In this document: positions 12,415-22,100 of the stretch, piece by piece
How the letters are laid out: each line of letters begins with the position of its first letter
Numbering within the stretch: position 1 is the first letter of the stretch
From: Eupeodes corollae
Lineage: Eukaryota > Arthropoda > Insecta > Diptera > Syrphidae
Direction of reading: 5' to 3'
DNA: 64,000 bases
Assembly (NCBI RefSeq): GCF_945859685.1
Contig: NC_079150.1
Coordinates: 2,540,831-2,604,830 of the forward strand
Notes under the pieces: model-generated
What the model saw: the letters and a program-made list of their open reading frames with translations, nothing else
What the model was told of the DNA's origin: nothing
The model's database searches: none
Translations under genes and position numbers: made by a program

Positions 12415-15400
12415 TGTTGTTGTTGGTGGTGCTGCTGTTGACTTTGATTGGAATTGCTATTTCCGCCATTACTATTACCAGGTCCACTTACTGCATGTCC
12501 ACTGCTATTTCCTACATTTCCGGGATAATTCATTGCAGGACTGACTGGATTAAATCTAGAATCTATACTCGACGGATTATTTGTCGGTTCTCCAATGTTG
12601 GGTGTTCTAGAGCCTTGTGGACTTGGATTTGATGTTGTATTGAGGCGAGAATTCTTTTCAACTGCAGGTTAAAACAAACAATGACCAAACAAAATGTAGT
12701 TTTTTAATAAAATACAATATTCAATTTATACATATTAAAATAAAAAAGTGCATATTTTCATAGACCTTTTGTACTTTCTTAGAAAAAATGATAAGACACA
12801 AATTCAATTAGGGAGTTTTATTTCGAAAAGATGAATAATTATTACTCTATTTCAAATCTACATGAATCAAAAGGTTCAGAAGCAAAGAAAAGGAGTTTTT
12901 TTGTCGTACTTTCCTTAAATGTAAAAATATGATGACAGGATACAATACATAACTATGCGAGTGTCAAAGATTTCTTGGAATTGGATCATAAAATTACTTA
13001 CATGTCCTATATTTTTGTGAATTGATTTTTCAGAATTTAATCAAACAAATTTAAGATAAAATGAAAACTGACTACATTAAACATTTTTCTCGCAAACTAT
13101 CTGACGTGACTACACCCTTCTCTAAAACTGCTCTCGTAAATTAAATCCTTTATTTTTAGATTTAGTCCTAATAGATTTATAGATACAGATAGTAAAATAT
13201 TATAATGCAGGGCCCGGAAAAAGAAAGTAAATCCGATGTTAACCAGCCACCACCGTCCCAATAAAAAAAGGCATCAACATAAATAAATGATTATTAAATA
13301 AAAACTTACTACAGTTAGCCGTTATCGAAGACATAGAATTATGTGGACTGGAGGTTATATGGGAATAATTATTATTATTACTACCATTGCTGTTATGATT
13401 ATGATGCATCGATGCTGATCCAGAGGATTGTGGGTACCTCGAATCGCCACCGCCCCCGTTTCCACACATTGATGATGGTGATGCAGACAATGAAATATTT
13501 ACCGAATTAGTGCTGTTCGGAGAACTATTGCTGTTGCTGCATGATCTATGATTTCCAGGACTTTATATTTAAAACGAAAACAAACAAAAATAAATAAAAC
13601 AAAAAAAAAACGTAAAACAAACAAATAAAACTTTTCCTTACGAAGCTAACATTAATCCAACTGCATTGGATGAATCCCTTAAAACCGTTGTATTGGGTTG
13701 TTTTTGAATGGTTAATTCTTGACTTTCAAATGTGTTAAGATATTGAATTTGCTGTGGAGACGGCACTGGCATCAAATTAACTCCAATTTCTTTACCTTGG
13801 ATTGCAATACAAATTATTAGACACAGAAAAAAAAAATAAAACAAAACTAAGTCATGAGCAGAACTAATACGAAGATTGATTTACAATAGGAAGGATTTGA
13901 TTTTTCGAATTACTTTTCGTTCTGAAACATTCATTACGAATTTAACTATAAAGTAAAAATAAACAAGCTTACCATGATTTCCGTTGTTATTATTGCCCAC
14001 TGATCCTCCAGGTCCCCCTGTTCCACCTCCTCCTCCTGGGCCACTTAACTCCATCTCTTTAAGTGCCGTATTGGGTGACATGTGCGATGAAACAGGTGTA
14101 CTAGGATTACTAGTATGGCTCATTGAATTTCTAGATGAGTTCCCATTGTTATTTTGTTGATTGCTACTACCAGAATTATTGTTATTTCCGCTATTGTTTG
14201 CAGAATTTTGAGATGACTGGACTGGTCCAGATGGTCCTGTTCCACCCGAACTTCCACCGCCAATATTACTTCCTCCAGGTGTAAGGGGAGAATCTTGTTG
14301 TTTGTATGATGACATTTGTGATTTTCCATTGGGTCCAGGGACACTTCCACCACCACCGCCACTACTACCTCCACCACCACTATTTCCACCATTACCACTA
14401 ATACCGCCACTGCCAACACTACCACCACTACCCGCACTACCACTATTTGAGCCTGAATCACCAGCTGGCGAATTAAGTGTCGATCCACCACCACCACCAG
14501 TTCTTGGTGAAGGAAGTGAAAGATTCGATGTGGGATTATTTGGACTTCCAGGATTTGGGCTTTGTGTTGCAATGGGCACAGATGCAGAACGCGGTGTTTG
14601 ATGATATGGAGGTGGGGGTCCTTGTGATCTATTTGAATTTCCGTTACCACTATTAGATGACATTAGAACTCCACCAGCTGCATTCATGCCCGAACGTCCA
14701 CCGCCCATGGGACCATTGCCGGCAGACAATTGACGACATAGGCCAATACCACTGCCCATCATTTCCATGTTCTGAGGATTTTTGCCTTTACGTTCCTCAT
14801 AGAATTGATGTTGTAACTTTGACCACTCCATTTGAGCCATACCTGGTGGCATTCCACCTGGACCACCGCCTAGCACCATACCACAGGGATTCATTGGGCC
14901 CATACCACCCATGCCACTCATACCCATGCCCTGAGAACCACCCCCGGGACCACCACCTCCAGATTGATTGCACATTATCATACCACACTGCATGCCTCCC
15001 ATGTCATTATGTGTTCCGCCCCCTCCCATCATTACTCCATCGTTCATAGGCCCCATTGGGCCACCTATTCCTTGCCCATGCGAGGAGCGGTTCATTTGAC
15101 CTCGTGGACCAGGACCACTACCACAACCTATTACACCACCCCGAACATTCATGTTCGAAGGCATTTGTCCTGGTCCACCACTTGCTAATGATTCTCCTAG
15201 CATGTTCATTGCTCCACCGGCACTGGTTTGATTGACGTCCATAATTTTTCCGGGACCTCCTGGTCCTTGTCCTCCTGAGACGGAAGGTGCCCCAGTCACT
15301 GGATCAACTGCATTCATGTGAGGTCCTCCGACAAAATCACCCATTTGTTCAGGGAATAAAAACTGATTCATCTTTTTTAGCTTTGCAAGTTGCTCTTCAC

Positions 15401-18400
15401 GGTGTTGTCTTTGTTGTGGCGTCAGATTTTCGTCGGGAACTTTGACACCTTGAAGTGATGGCTGCATACTTTCAGGAGATGTTGGACCTCCTGATGACAT
15501 TTTACTGGGACTCTGTTGGATTCCAGCACTCAAGGGAGTTGACGAACTACACAACCTTTGTTGTGGAGTCGATGACGGTGACCCACTACTATCCATTGCA
15601 TTTGGATCTGGACCGCCTGTTGTATTAGCCGTGCCCCGATTACTAATCGCACCAGAATTGCTCCCGTTCGAAATACCATCAAGGCCTAAATGAACGGTTG
15701 TCTGTTCCCATGGCATTAAATCGCTATCACCCGCCAAAGGATCATCGTGGAAACCTGCTGGTGGCTTAACATCCATTCCTATACTACTACTACTTGTCGC
15801 TGGTGTCGACTGACTACTTGATGACGATCCATTTCCTGACGATCCACCATTTCCATTGTTGCTTTGGTTGCTATTGTTATTCGGCCCTCCAGCTTTGCTA
15901 TTTTGCTGTGACATTTTCGACATCATGTTTCCATTGTTTTGGCCGGGGTTTCCCCAATGTCCACCACCACCACCAACGTTTAATGAATTCTGTCGATTCA
16001 TTTTGGACAATTTCATTGGGTTCTTAAGGAAGAATTCCTCGAGAAATTTCTTCGTAGCCGGCTGAGTACAATGATATGCAATTATTGTGGGAAATTGTCC
16101 ATTTAAAACAGATTCAGCGCCTTTATTAGCTAATTGCGTAGAAAACACAAAGATATGATTTTGTTGCTGCATGTAATCCACTGATGAATTTCCATTGCCA
16201 GGGCCTCCACCACTTGTGGGAGGTTTTCCACCAGGTACACCGCCACCAACACTGTTCCCAATGACGCAACCACCATTGCCACCTAGTATACCTAGATTTG
16301 CACCGGACATATTTGGAGGCATGATATTGCTAGAATTTCCACTTCCAACAGATCCTCCACCACCAACACCTAGGTCACCCATGGTATTAAGATTCGATCC
16401 TATGAAAAGATAAACACTTGTAATTATTTAAATCATTTTTAGGGACTCTTATCACCTCTTCCGCTACCACTATTGGAAGCTATAGAAGGAGGACCCCCAG
16501 AATTGTTAATTCCCATCATATTTGGTGAGTGCCCCATACTCATTCCCCCTCCAGATCCGCAACCACTGTTGTTAACCATGCTAGACATACTCGGTCCAGG
16601 CATTGTACTCGTCAGAGGGCCAAAGCCATCCGGTGACATATCAATTGCTTCTTCTTTCTTAACACTGCCTAATGATCCAAGTGACATTGGCATTCCACTA
16701 TCGCTTGACATCAGTTCATCTTTAACAGTACCAACAGAAAAGACTAAAGAACGGAAAAGTTAAGATTGTTTTGCATTCTTAGATAAGATTGGTTCTTACA
16801 ATTTTCATCTATTGTTTCGGTTCCAGATTTGTCAGTCACATGCATCGGCTGTACTGTGTTGGATCCCATTGCGACACCACTACCTGTATTGGGGTTGCCT
16901 CCGGTACTGCCATTACTACCATTGCTGTTCTCGCTTCCACCAGCAGCTGATATTGCCATAGAATTAGTACTCAAAGTGGAAGCATTCGACGTCAAACAGC
17001 CGTTGGGTGAATTATGAGGATCACCAAATGAGGGAATGGAATTATTATTACCTGTTGCACTATCCAAACCATTGTTATCTTCCTCCAATTTTACTTTTTT
17101 GCTAGAGTCTATTGTAGCAAATATAAGTACAGAGTTTAAGAACTATTATTTATTGACTTACCACAAAATAAATTAGATGATGTTCCACCTTCGGATCCAT
17201 TTGATGCCGATGGCGGTGTATGCTGTGGGTGTAGCTCTTCCTTAATAACCATTGGAGTGGTAGGTTGTTGTAAAGGTGATGACAATGATGTATGTCCAAC
17301 AGATCCAGGCCCTCCTGGTGTATTCAAACCATGTGGTGGTGTAGCTCCTTGACTGGAACTCCCATTACCACCGCTACCACCACCACCAACACTACCACCT
17401 GGGGCTGAACTTGGTGCGACATTCATTTTAATAATGCTCTGGTTACTGTTGCTGGTATTAAGATGCGACACCAGTTGTTGATTGGGTGTTGACGGAAGAG
17501 ATGGATGTGTTACCGCCCCATTGCCACCAACAGCATTTTGTGGTAAAACAGATGTTGGCGGTGTTATTGACGGATGAGGATGATGGTGATGGGAATGAAT
17601 TGGTGGCGGTGAAGCAGCCTGTGATGATGATGATGACGATGATGAAGATGAAGAAGAAGATGATGATGAAGATGACGATGAAGACGATGACGATGATGAA
17701 GACAATGCTAGAGATAATGAAGTTGATAAAGATGATAGGACTGCAGCTGGTGTAGTTACAACTGAGCCGCCAACAACAGTTGTATTGTTGTTGCCCGGTG
17801 TCAGTGTTGATGATGCATTTGTGGTAATTGTTGTGCTAATTGCTGTTTAAAAATAAAACGAATAACAATTTCGATCAAGAAAACAACTTAATAAAAAGGA
17901 GCTTTAACAATTCGTTAAAAATAATGTCAACAAATGTCTTGAGTGAATAAACTTTTATTCTAATCAATTGGCATACATTAAGATCTTGAAATCTACGTCC
18001 AATTAACAAAGCATAAATTATAATTCAAAATTACCTGTTCCATTTGGGGATGACGTCAATGGTTGTTCTTGCTGTTGCTGCTGCTGACTCAATTGAGCCA
18101 AACTCACAACATTAGCTAAATCTTCGCCACCACCACCAACTGGTGAGCCACCAGCGTTGCCTTCAGTATTTATATTATTGGTGACGTTGTTGTTGTTATT
18201 TTCACCTGGAACACTCTGCACGTCGTTGCTATTTTGATTATTATTAACTACTTCGTTTGAATTTCCAATACATCCACCACCAACGCCTCCTCCTCCACTG
18301 AATTGTGATGGTGTTAATGGGCCAACCAATGACATACAATTGCCTAGCTTATTATTCGCGGCAATTGTACCAGTACTGTTATTACTTCCCGAACTATTAT

Positions 18401-18770
18401 TGGTACTATTGCAACTATTTACACTGCTGTTGCTGCTGTTACTGTTGCTATTTTGATTTAAGGTAACTTCTTCGTTGTTGTTTGCCAATAGTAAACTATT
18501 CAATCCAATTGTAGAATCGCATGTAGATACAAATTGTCCTCCTCCTGATGTCACTTGCTGCTGTTGCAGGGGTATCGTAACCCCTTCGCTTTGTACTTGA
18601 CGTGGCGATCCAGTTCCTCCTTGAGATTGTACCGATAATGCTGCAGATTCCACCACTGATGATGTGGCTGGTGATCCTTCGGATAGCAAAAATGGTGTAG
18701 AAGATGATACTGAAGATGATAATAAATTACTACCACTCGATGATGTTGTCAATGATGATGACGTGCTCAT
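10593..18770 (-). CDS. lgs: Legless / BCL9-family Wnt co-activator, complete, nine coding exons
   Basis: Nuclear adaptor that bridges Armadillo/beta-catenin and Pygopus in Wnt/Wingless transcription. Joining 18770-18035, 17842-17162, 17108-16800, 16743-16456, 16399-13973, 13795-13642, 13560-13310, 12661-12279 and 12209-10593 gives 6846 nt, exactly 2282 codons with the stop, with GT..AG at every junction. Visible domains: HD1 (about residues 746-807, core HIFVFSTQLANKGAESVL) that binds the Pygopus PHD finger; HD2 (about 991-1022, LTPQQRQHREEQLAKLKKMN) that binds Armadillo; HD3 (about 1191-1212, QMEWSKLQHQFYEERKGK); and conserved C-terminal blocks including FDPISSLAQMSQQL and SDLKYAQQYHNFQQQLYAT. 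The rest is Gly/Ser/Asn/Met/Pro-rich with long Gln and Ser tracts. As I remember it, the D. melanogaster protein has about 1470 residues, so this one is much longer, mostly through spacers. The start at 18770 is the first Met of the open frame; an upstream non-coding exon is possible. Confidence 0.93.
12279..12661 (-). CDS. lgs: lgs coding exon 8 (poly-Gln)
   Basis: Acceptor cctgcag|ttgaaa at 12661. The donor gat|gtatgt at 12279 is chosen over gtg|gtgatg because it leaves phase 0 for exon 9. Carries RLNTTSNPSPQGSRTPN and a 35-Gln tract, then GLKMGGFMDNKCGD. Confidence 0.85.
12321..12425 (-). repeat. lgs: Poly-glutamine tract of 35 codons in lgs exon 8
   Basis: 105 bp of CAA/CAG on the minus strand, about three quarters CAA, followed towards the N-terminus by His-His and QQQ. 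Codon mixing lowers slippage. Poly-Gln is common in fly transcription co-factors. Confidence 0.95.
12662..13309 (-). other. lgs: lgs intron 7, 648 bp
   Basis: AT-rich, stop-dense sequence between exons 7 and 8; nothing else seen in it. Confidence 0.7.
13310..13560 (-). CDS. lgs: lgs coding exon 7
   Basis: Acceptor tataaag|tcctgg at 13560, donor tgta|gtaagt at 13310. Ser/Asn/His-rich. The acceptor lacks a strong pyrimidine tract, but only this junction keeps the frame (tc + t gives Ser). Confidence 0.8.
13642..13795 (-). CDS. lgs: lgs coding exon 6 (conserved QIQYLN..ELTIQKQ block)
   Basis: Acceptor aatccaag|gtaaag at 13795, donor gcttc|gtaagg at 13642. Encodes GKEIGVNLMPVPSPQQIQYL and FESQELTIQKQPN, a block conserved in BCL9 relatives. 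Phase matches exons 5 and 7. Confidence 0.9.
13973..16399 (-). CDS. lgs: lgs coding exon 5 (HD1, HD2, HD3)
   Basis: Largest exon, 2427 nt, acceptor ttcatag|gatcg, donor catg|gtaagc. HD1 lies at about 15993-16175 (Pygopus binding), HD2 at about 15349-15441 (Armadillo binding helix) and HD3 at about 14779-14841. A PPPPYH..RSASVPIATQSP block follows HD3, as in Drosophila Lgs. Read through without splicing, the frame runs to a stop at 13881. Confidence 0.95.
16456..16743 (-). CDS. lgs: lgs coding exon 4
   Basis: Acceptor tctttag|tctttt at 16743, donor aagag|gtgata at 16456. Contains LGSLGSVKKEEAIDMSPDGF, which resembles the acidic KKEE..SP..FG patch I remember upstream of HD1 in Drosophila Lgs. 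The rest is Gly/Met/Ser-rich. Confidence 0.87.
16800..17108 (-). CDS. lgs: lgs coding exon 3
   Basis: Acceptor caatag|actct at 17108, donor aatt|gtaaga at 16800. Encodes a short basic/acidic start (DSSKKVKLEED) and then Asn/Gly/Ser-rich sequence. Phase 1 on both sides fits the flanking exons. Confidence 0.85.
17162..17842 (-). CDS. lgs: lgs coding exon 2 (poly-Ser and His-rich)
   Basis: Acceptor taaacag|caatt at 17842, donor tgtg|gtaagt at 17162. The frame stays open from the acceptor through a Thr/Asn-rich stretch, a run of about 26-28 serines, a His-rich block and a Gly/Ser linker with a VIKEELHPQ acidic patch. Junction phases match exons 1 and 3. Confidence 0.82.
17622..17703 (-). repeat. 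lgs: Poly-serine tract (TCN codons) in lgs exon 2
   Basis: The plus strand reads as an interrupted GAT/GAC/GAA array; the coding strand reads TCA/TCT/TCG. Mixed codons in a homopolymer suggest selection on the peptide, or an old interrupted microsatellite. Variable length between individuals is likely. Confidence 0.85.
18035..18770 (-). CDS. lgs: lgs coding exon 1 (N-terminus)
   Basis: Starts with Met-Ser-Thr-Ser at 18770 and ends at an acag|gtaatt donor (1 nt over). Ser/Asn/Gly-rich with no recognisable domain. The sequence just before the ATG reads ccctttag|ct, so the start codon could lie two bases inside a spliced exon. Confidence 0.8.
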
Positions 18771-19700
18771 AGCTAAAGGGTTGTATCTCTGGAATGATGT
18801 TTTTTTCTTCTTTTCTTATACTCTATTTATATTTTCTCAATATTTTCCAAGAGTTCATTTGTAACTTTCTTATTTTATATATCAGTTTGAATATCTTTAA
18901 TATTTGATTTATTGTAGATTTGTTTTTTTATTTGTACATTAATTATGATATTCGTAAACATTGTTGCAGCTTTTCCTGTGAATATAAATTTAAAGTAAGA
19001 TTCTTTTATCCAAAATATGTTTTCTAGATTCTAAAATAAATTTTAAAACAACACTTAAAAATTTAAATGATGAAATTTTGAAGTAAAATATCTAAATAAT
19101 GAAACGTACGATGTTAAAGTTCAATATTTACAGTCCTTGTCATTTTTAAGTTTTAATTTGGGTAATCAAGTTCAGTAAGTTATGGTTAGTTGGGCATCTT
19201 GCACATGAGATACGAACTGCAACCTACGAACTGTGAATGTTCGCATATTTTGACTTTTCTTTCACGTGAGCTTTATTTCTATTCGCAGACAGCAACGAAT
19301 TGCCAATTTATAATTACCCTTTTCAACAAACAAAACAAGAGATGTATAATTTTGATGTTAAGTTGAGCTCGAACAATTAATTCGTTGCAGTGTGGATAGT
19401 ATGTGGAACGCGAATAGGGTTTGACAGTTCGTAGCAACCAAACTGCAATTCGTTACTACCATTGTTTTTGCAAAATGTTCTTGTTTTAGAGAACAAAATG
19501 CAAATTTTACTATCCTAACTTAAGTGTGAATTGGTTTCTTACAATTTAAATGAGTTTTTGTTTGAAATTGACATTTTGAAATGTGTAAAATCACGTTTGT
19601 TCGTCCATTCGTTGTTCGCTCTCATGTGAAAGGCCCTTTAGGCTAGTTTTATGAAATTTAAAATAGTTTTAGGAATGAAGTAGTAAAAATGAAAATAAAG
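18771..19700. other. lgs 5' flank, no gene recognised
   Basis: AT-rich, probably leader or intron upstream of the lgs ATG. The GC-richer patch at 19220-19450 (caacgaattgcc, acgcgaatagggtttgac) has no clear identity. Confidence 0.45.
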
Positions 19701-19805
19701 TGCAGCCATGGCAGAGGACTTGCCTTTGCAACCTAGTTTTTCCACTGACACAGCCTTTTGCGAGGAATTTACAAATCCTCCAAGTTATTCTTTTCATAAA
19801 GTATA
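19701..19805 (+). mobile_element. tRNA-derived SINE fragment, copy 3
   Basis: Diverged body only: catggcagaggacttgcc, then ccttttgcgaggaatttac and aatcctccaagttattc. Lies head-to-head against the minus-strand copy that starts at 19811. Confidence 0.55.
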
Positions 19806-19961
19806 TGCAAAATAATAAATTAGGTGGTGCCACAGTCACTTGAGAACTTGGCCTAGTGACTTACAACTCTCAACCATTCCTGGACCTAGAATTTAAAGTC
19901 GAATCCGAACGGCTACTTTTAGAAAACACTTTTCATGACAAGAATTACTCTTGGAAATTTT

Positions 19962-20479
19962 GGTCGCATTCACAAAGCTAGTGGCTACGTAGTCAAGGGA
20001 TTCTAATTGGCTAAATCTAACTACAAAAGTAGTTGAAATTTCCCCTCCGACGTAGTGTAAAAAATTCGGCTACAATTTTAGTGGAGAATTTATTTATGGT
20101 ATCACAATGGACCCTTGAGGTCTACGTGCGTCAATGACATCTGGACAGCCACTCCAACCTAACCTAACCTAGCGGAGAATTTATTTTGACGTTTCACAAT
20201 CAGCTGCTCGGTAAACCACACGAATTCAAAATGAAATAAATCGTTAAGTATTTAAATACTAATATAAATCATTAAAATTGTGTCTTAAATTTGATTTTAT
20301 TGAATTTAAAAACACGAAAGATAAGTTGAAATTATCAAATCAAAAATGTTTCTTATTTTATATATTTGCATTTGTCAATAATATGACAGTTCCAGATTGA
20401 CTAGCTTTGTAGTGTAGTTTTGCATTCACAAAGCTAGTTGAATTTTGATTACGTAGCCACTAGCTTTGTGAATGCGACC
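19962..20479. mobile_element. MITE with perfect 30-bp terminal inverted repeats
   Basis: Ends 19962-19991 and 20450-20479 are perfect inverted repeats starting ggtcgcattcacaaagctag. The motif attcacaaagctagt recurs subterminally at about 20423-20437. No ORF, so non-autonomous. The site in the host SINE suggests a 3-bp duplication (ttt/att, imperfect), which would suit PIF/Harbinger, but the family is unproven. Confidence 0.82.
20095..20169 (+). mobile_element. Very short LINE 3' end inserted in the MITE
   Basis: About 75 bp beginning ggtatcacaatggaccc and ending in tandem taacc units, flanked by 16-bp direct repeats (20079-20094 and 20170-20185, one mismatch, core ggagaatttatt). The same 3' end occurs on the minus strand in the 27769-28268 LINE. 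Confidence 0.78.
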
Positions 20480-20570
20480 ATTGTCAATACTTTGCAAAGG
20501 GCAGTATCCGTGAAAAACAATCACAGGCAGGGATTGAACACAAGACCTCTGGCATGACAATCCTACGCAC

Positions 20571-20597
20571 TTTTTTTTTCCAAATTCATTTTTATTT
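20571..20597 (-). mobile_element. 27-bp poly(A) micro-retroinsertion with 11-bp duplication
   Basis: Within the SINE head, atcctacgcac is repeated at 20560-20570 and 20598-20608. The bases between, read on the minus strand, are taaataaaaatgaatttgg plus a run of A, the size and shape of an extremely 5'-truncated target-primed insertion. Confidence 0.65.
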
Positions 20598-20632
20598 ATC
20601 CTACGCACTAACCATCACGCCGCGGACACTAC

Positions 20633-21055
20633 CTTGTCATGAAGGGTTTTCTCAAATAAGCCTTTCGAATAAAATGTATATTCATATAAAAGCGAGAAAT
20701 AAGTAGTTTGGGTGAATTTCAAATTTGTCATGAGCTAGAGAACATAGGACCATGAAGCTTTCAGTGTTCTTTTTAAGAATTAAAAGAGGCATACAAAAAT
20801 TAAAGATTCAGTGCTTAATTTTACATAAATAAAAACAAAACTACGTTTTTAACCAGTCTATAAAACTAATATTTAAAGTTTCCCCAACTTGTAGAAAAAC
20901 TACATTTTTTATTGGAGGAGTTTTCGCTGTTTATAAATGTTTCTTTCTTAATTCTTTGATTGTTTTTGAACAATTTTGTGGGCCGAAGTTAGGCTATTCT
21001 AATGAAGAAGAAAAAATTTTATAAATGTGTGCCTATGTACTTTTTTTTTTAAAGA
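20633..21055. other. Non-coding, nothing recognised
   Basis: AT-rich spacer between two SINE insertions. Confidence 0.6.
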
Positions 21056-21068
21056 ATCATAAATCTAG

Positions 21069-21302
21069 TAGTACCCGTGGCATGATGGTTAGTGCGATGG
21101 ACTGTCTTGCGAGGAATTGACAAATTCAGCAAGAGTAATTCTTGTCATGAGAAGTGCTTTCTCAAATTTGCCGTTCGGCTTTAAACTGTAGGTCCCTTCC
21201 ATTCCTGACAACAGTACTCGCACACAGGAATGGTTGAGAGTTGTCAGTCACTAGGCCCTAGTTCTCAAACGGACAGTTGCGCCACCCAATTTATTTATTT
21301 TT
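21069..21302 (+). mobile_element. tRNA-derived SINE, copy 5, with 13-bp target duplication
   Basis: Starts tagtacccgtggcatgatgg (A box region), has an internal deletion that removes the B box, then the intact body and tail ending ttatttatttt. Flanked by atcataaatctag at 21056-21068 and 21303-21315, which fixes both ends of the family. Confidence 0.88.
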
Positions 21303-21315
21303 ATCATAAATCTAG

Positions 21316-21990
21316 CTACGCGATTCGCAAAAAATAGATTTTATCTTCAGGCGGTTAGGTTTAATTAGATTTTACCACTTGTTGTCATCTATGTTTATAT
21401 CAAAAACATGTACATATGTTTAAATAAAAACATGAAACTCTGAAAATAGAAATTTAGGCTTCGATGCACATAGTAATATACAAATATTAGTTGATATTTT
21501 AAAAATAAAACTTAACTAATATAAATTTATAAAAATTATGTTATGTATATTAAAAATCATCTAACACCACAGGCAATGGATTATTATCTTTAATAAAAAG
21601 AAACATATAATTAAGATATGCCTTAAGATGCAGTCAAACTTATCTTGCTGCTGATTGACTGATTTGAAAATGAACACCATTTCTAAGTTTATTAGTTTAA
21701 TAGATTTGTCGATTGTTAAACCTCAGATCGTTTTCGTTTAAGCATCATTCTTTAAGATATAAATTAGACCCATGGCAAACTCTCAAATAAACAGAATAAC
21801 CTAAGGAAAGATCTATCACACAATACCCAATACAATAATTAGAACTTATAAGAAAAACTATCTAGCACTTAGGTAGTTGTGTACACCTTTTGTAGAAGAA
21901 AATGCAACTTGGTTTTTGTAGGTTTTAAAACAGTTCAGTTTATTATAAGTTATAATAAAACAAATCACAATATTTACTATTTAATGTTAC
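21316..21990. other. Non-coding, nothing recognised
   Basis: AT-rich, no repeat or coding signal noted. Confidence 0.55.
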
Positions 21991-22100
21991 CTTATCTCAA
22001 GGAGCCCTAAGGTTGGTGGTGGTGATGATGGTGATGGCAGCACACTCATCATTTTTTTGTTGCCATAAGGATTTCCAGCAAATTGAAGGCTTTTTCCTTT
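21991..22100 (-). other. Candidate upstream (5' UTR) exon of lgs with a short upstream ORF
   Basis: On the minus strand, non-AT-rich sequence ends in a good donor, gataag|gtaaca, at 21991. It contains ATGATG followed by about 20 open codons (M-M-S-V-L-P-S-P-S-S-P) up to the donor. Spliced to the ctATG acceptor of lgs exon 1, the frame does not continue into Lgs, so it would be an upstream ORF or leader. The lower limit is the donor; the upper limit is unknown. Confidence 0.35.

Larger units (their letters stand above)
19811..20632 (-). mobile_element. tRNA-derived SINE, copy 4, split by later insertions
   Basis: The tail half (taggtggtgccacagtcac to gacaagaattactcttgga) is at 19811-19961 and the head half at 20480-20632, with B box ggattgaacac and A box gcactaaccatcacgcc on the minus strand. 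It is interrupted by a 518-bp terminal-inverted-repeat element and by a 27-28-bp micro-insertion. Confidence 0.82.

Noticed and set aside
12321..12632. Plus-strand poly-Leu frame
   Set aside because: It is the antisense of the lgs CAA/CAG poly-Gln tract.
14302..16413. Plus-strand Pro-rich and other open frames opposite lgs exons (for example 14302-14601, 14657-15049, 16195-16413)
   Set aside because: They are complements of Gly/Met/Asn-rich lgs coding sequence; no independent motif, and the minus strand has conserved HD domains.
17486..17755. Plus-strand Met/Lys/Asp-rich frame
   Set aside because: It is the antisense of the lgs poly-Ser and His-rich exon.
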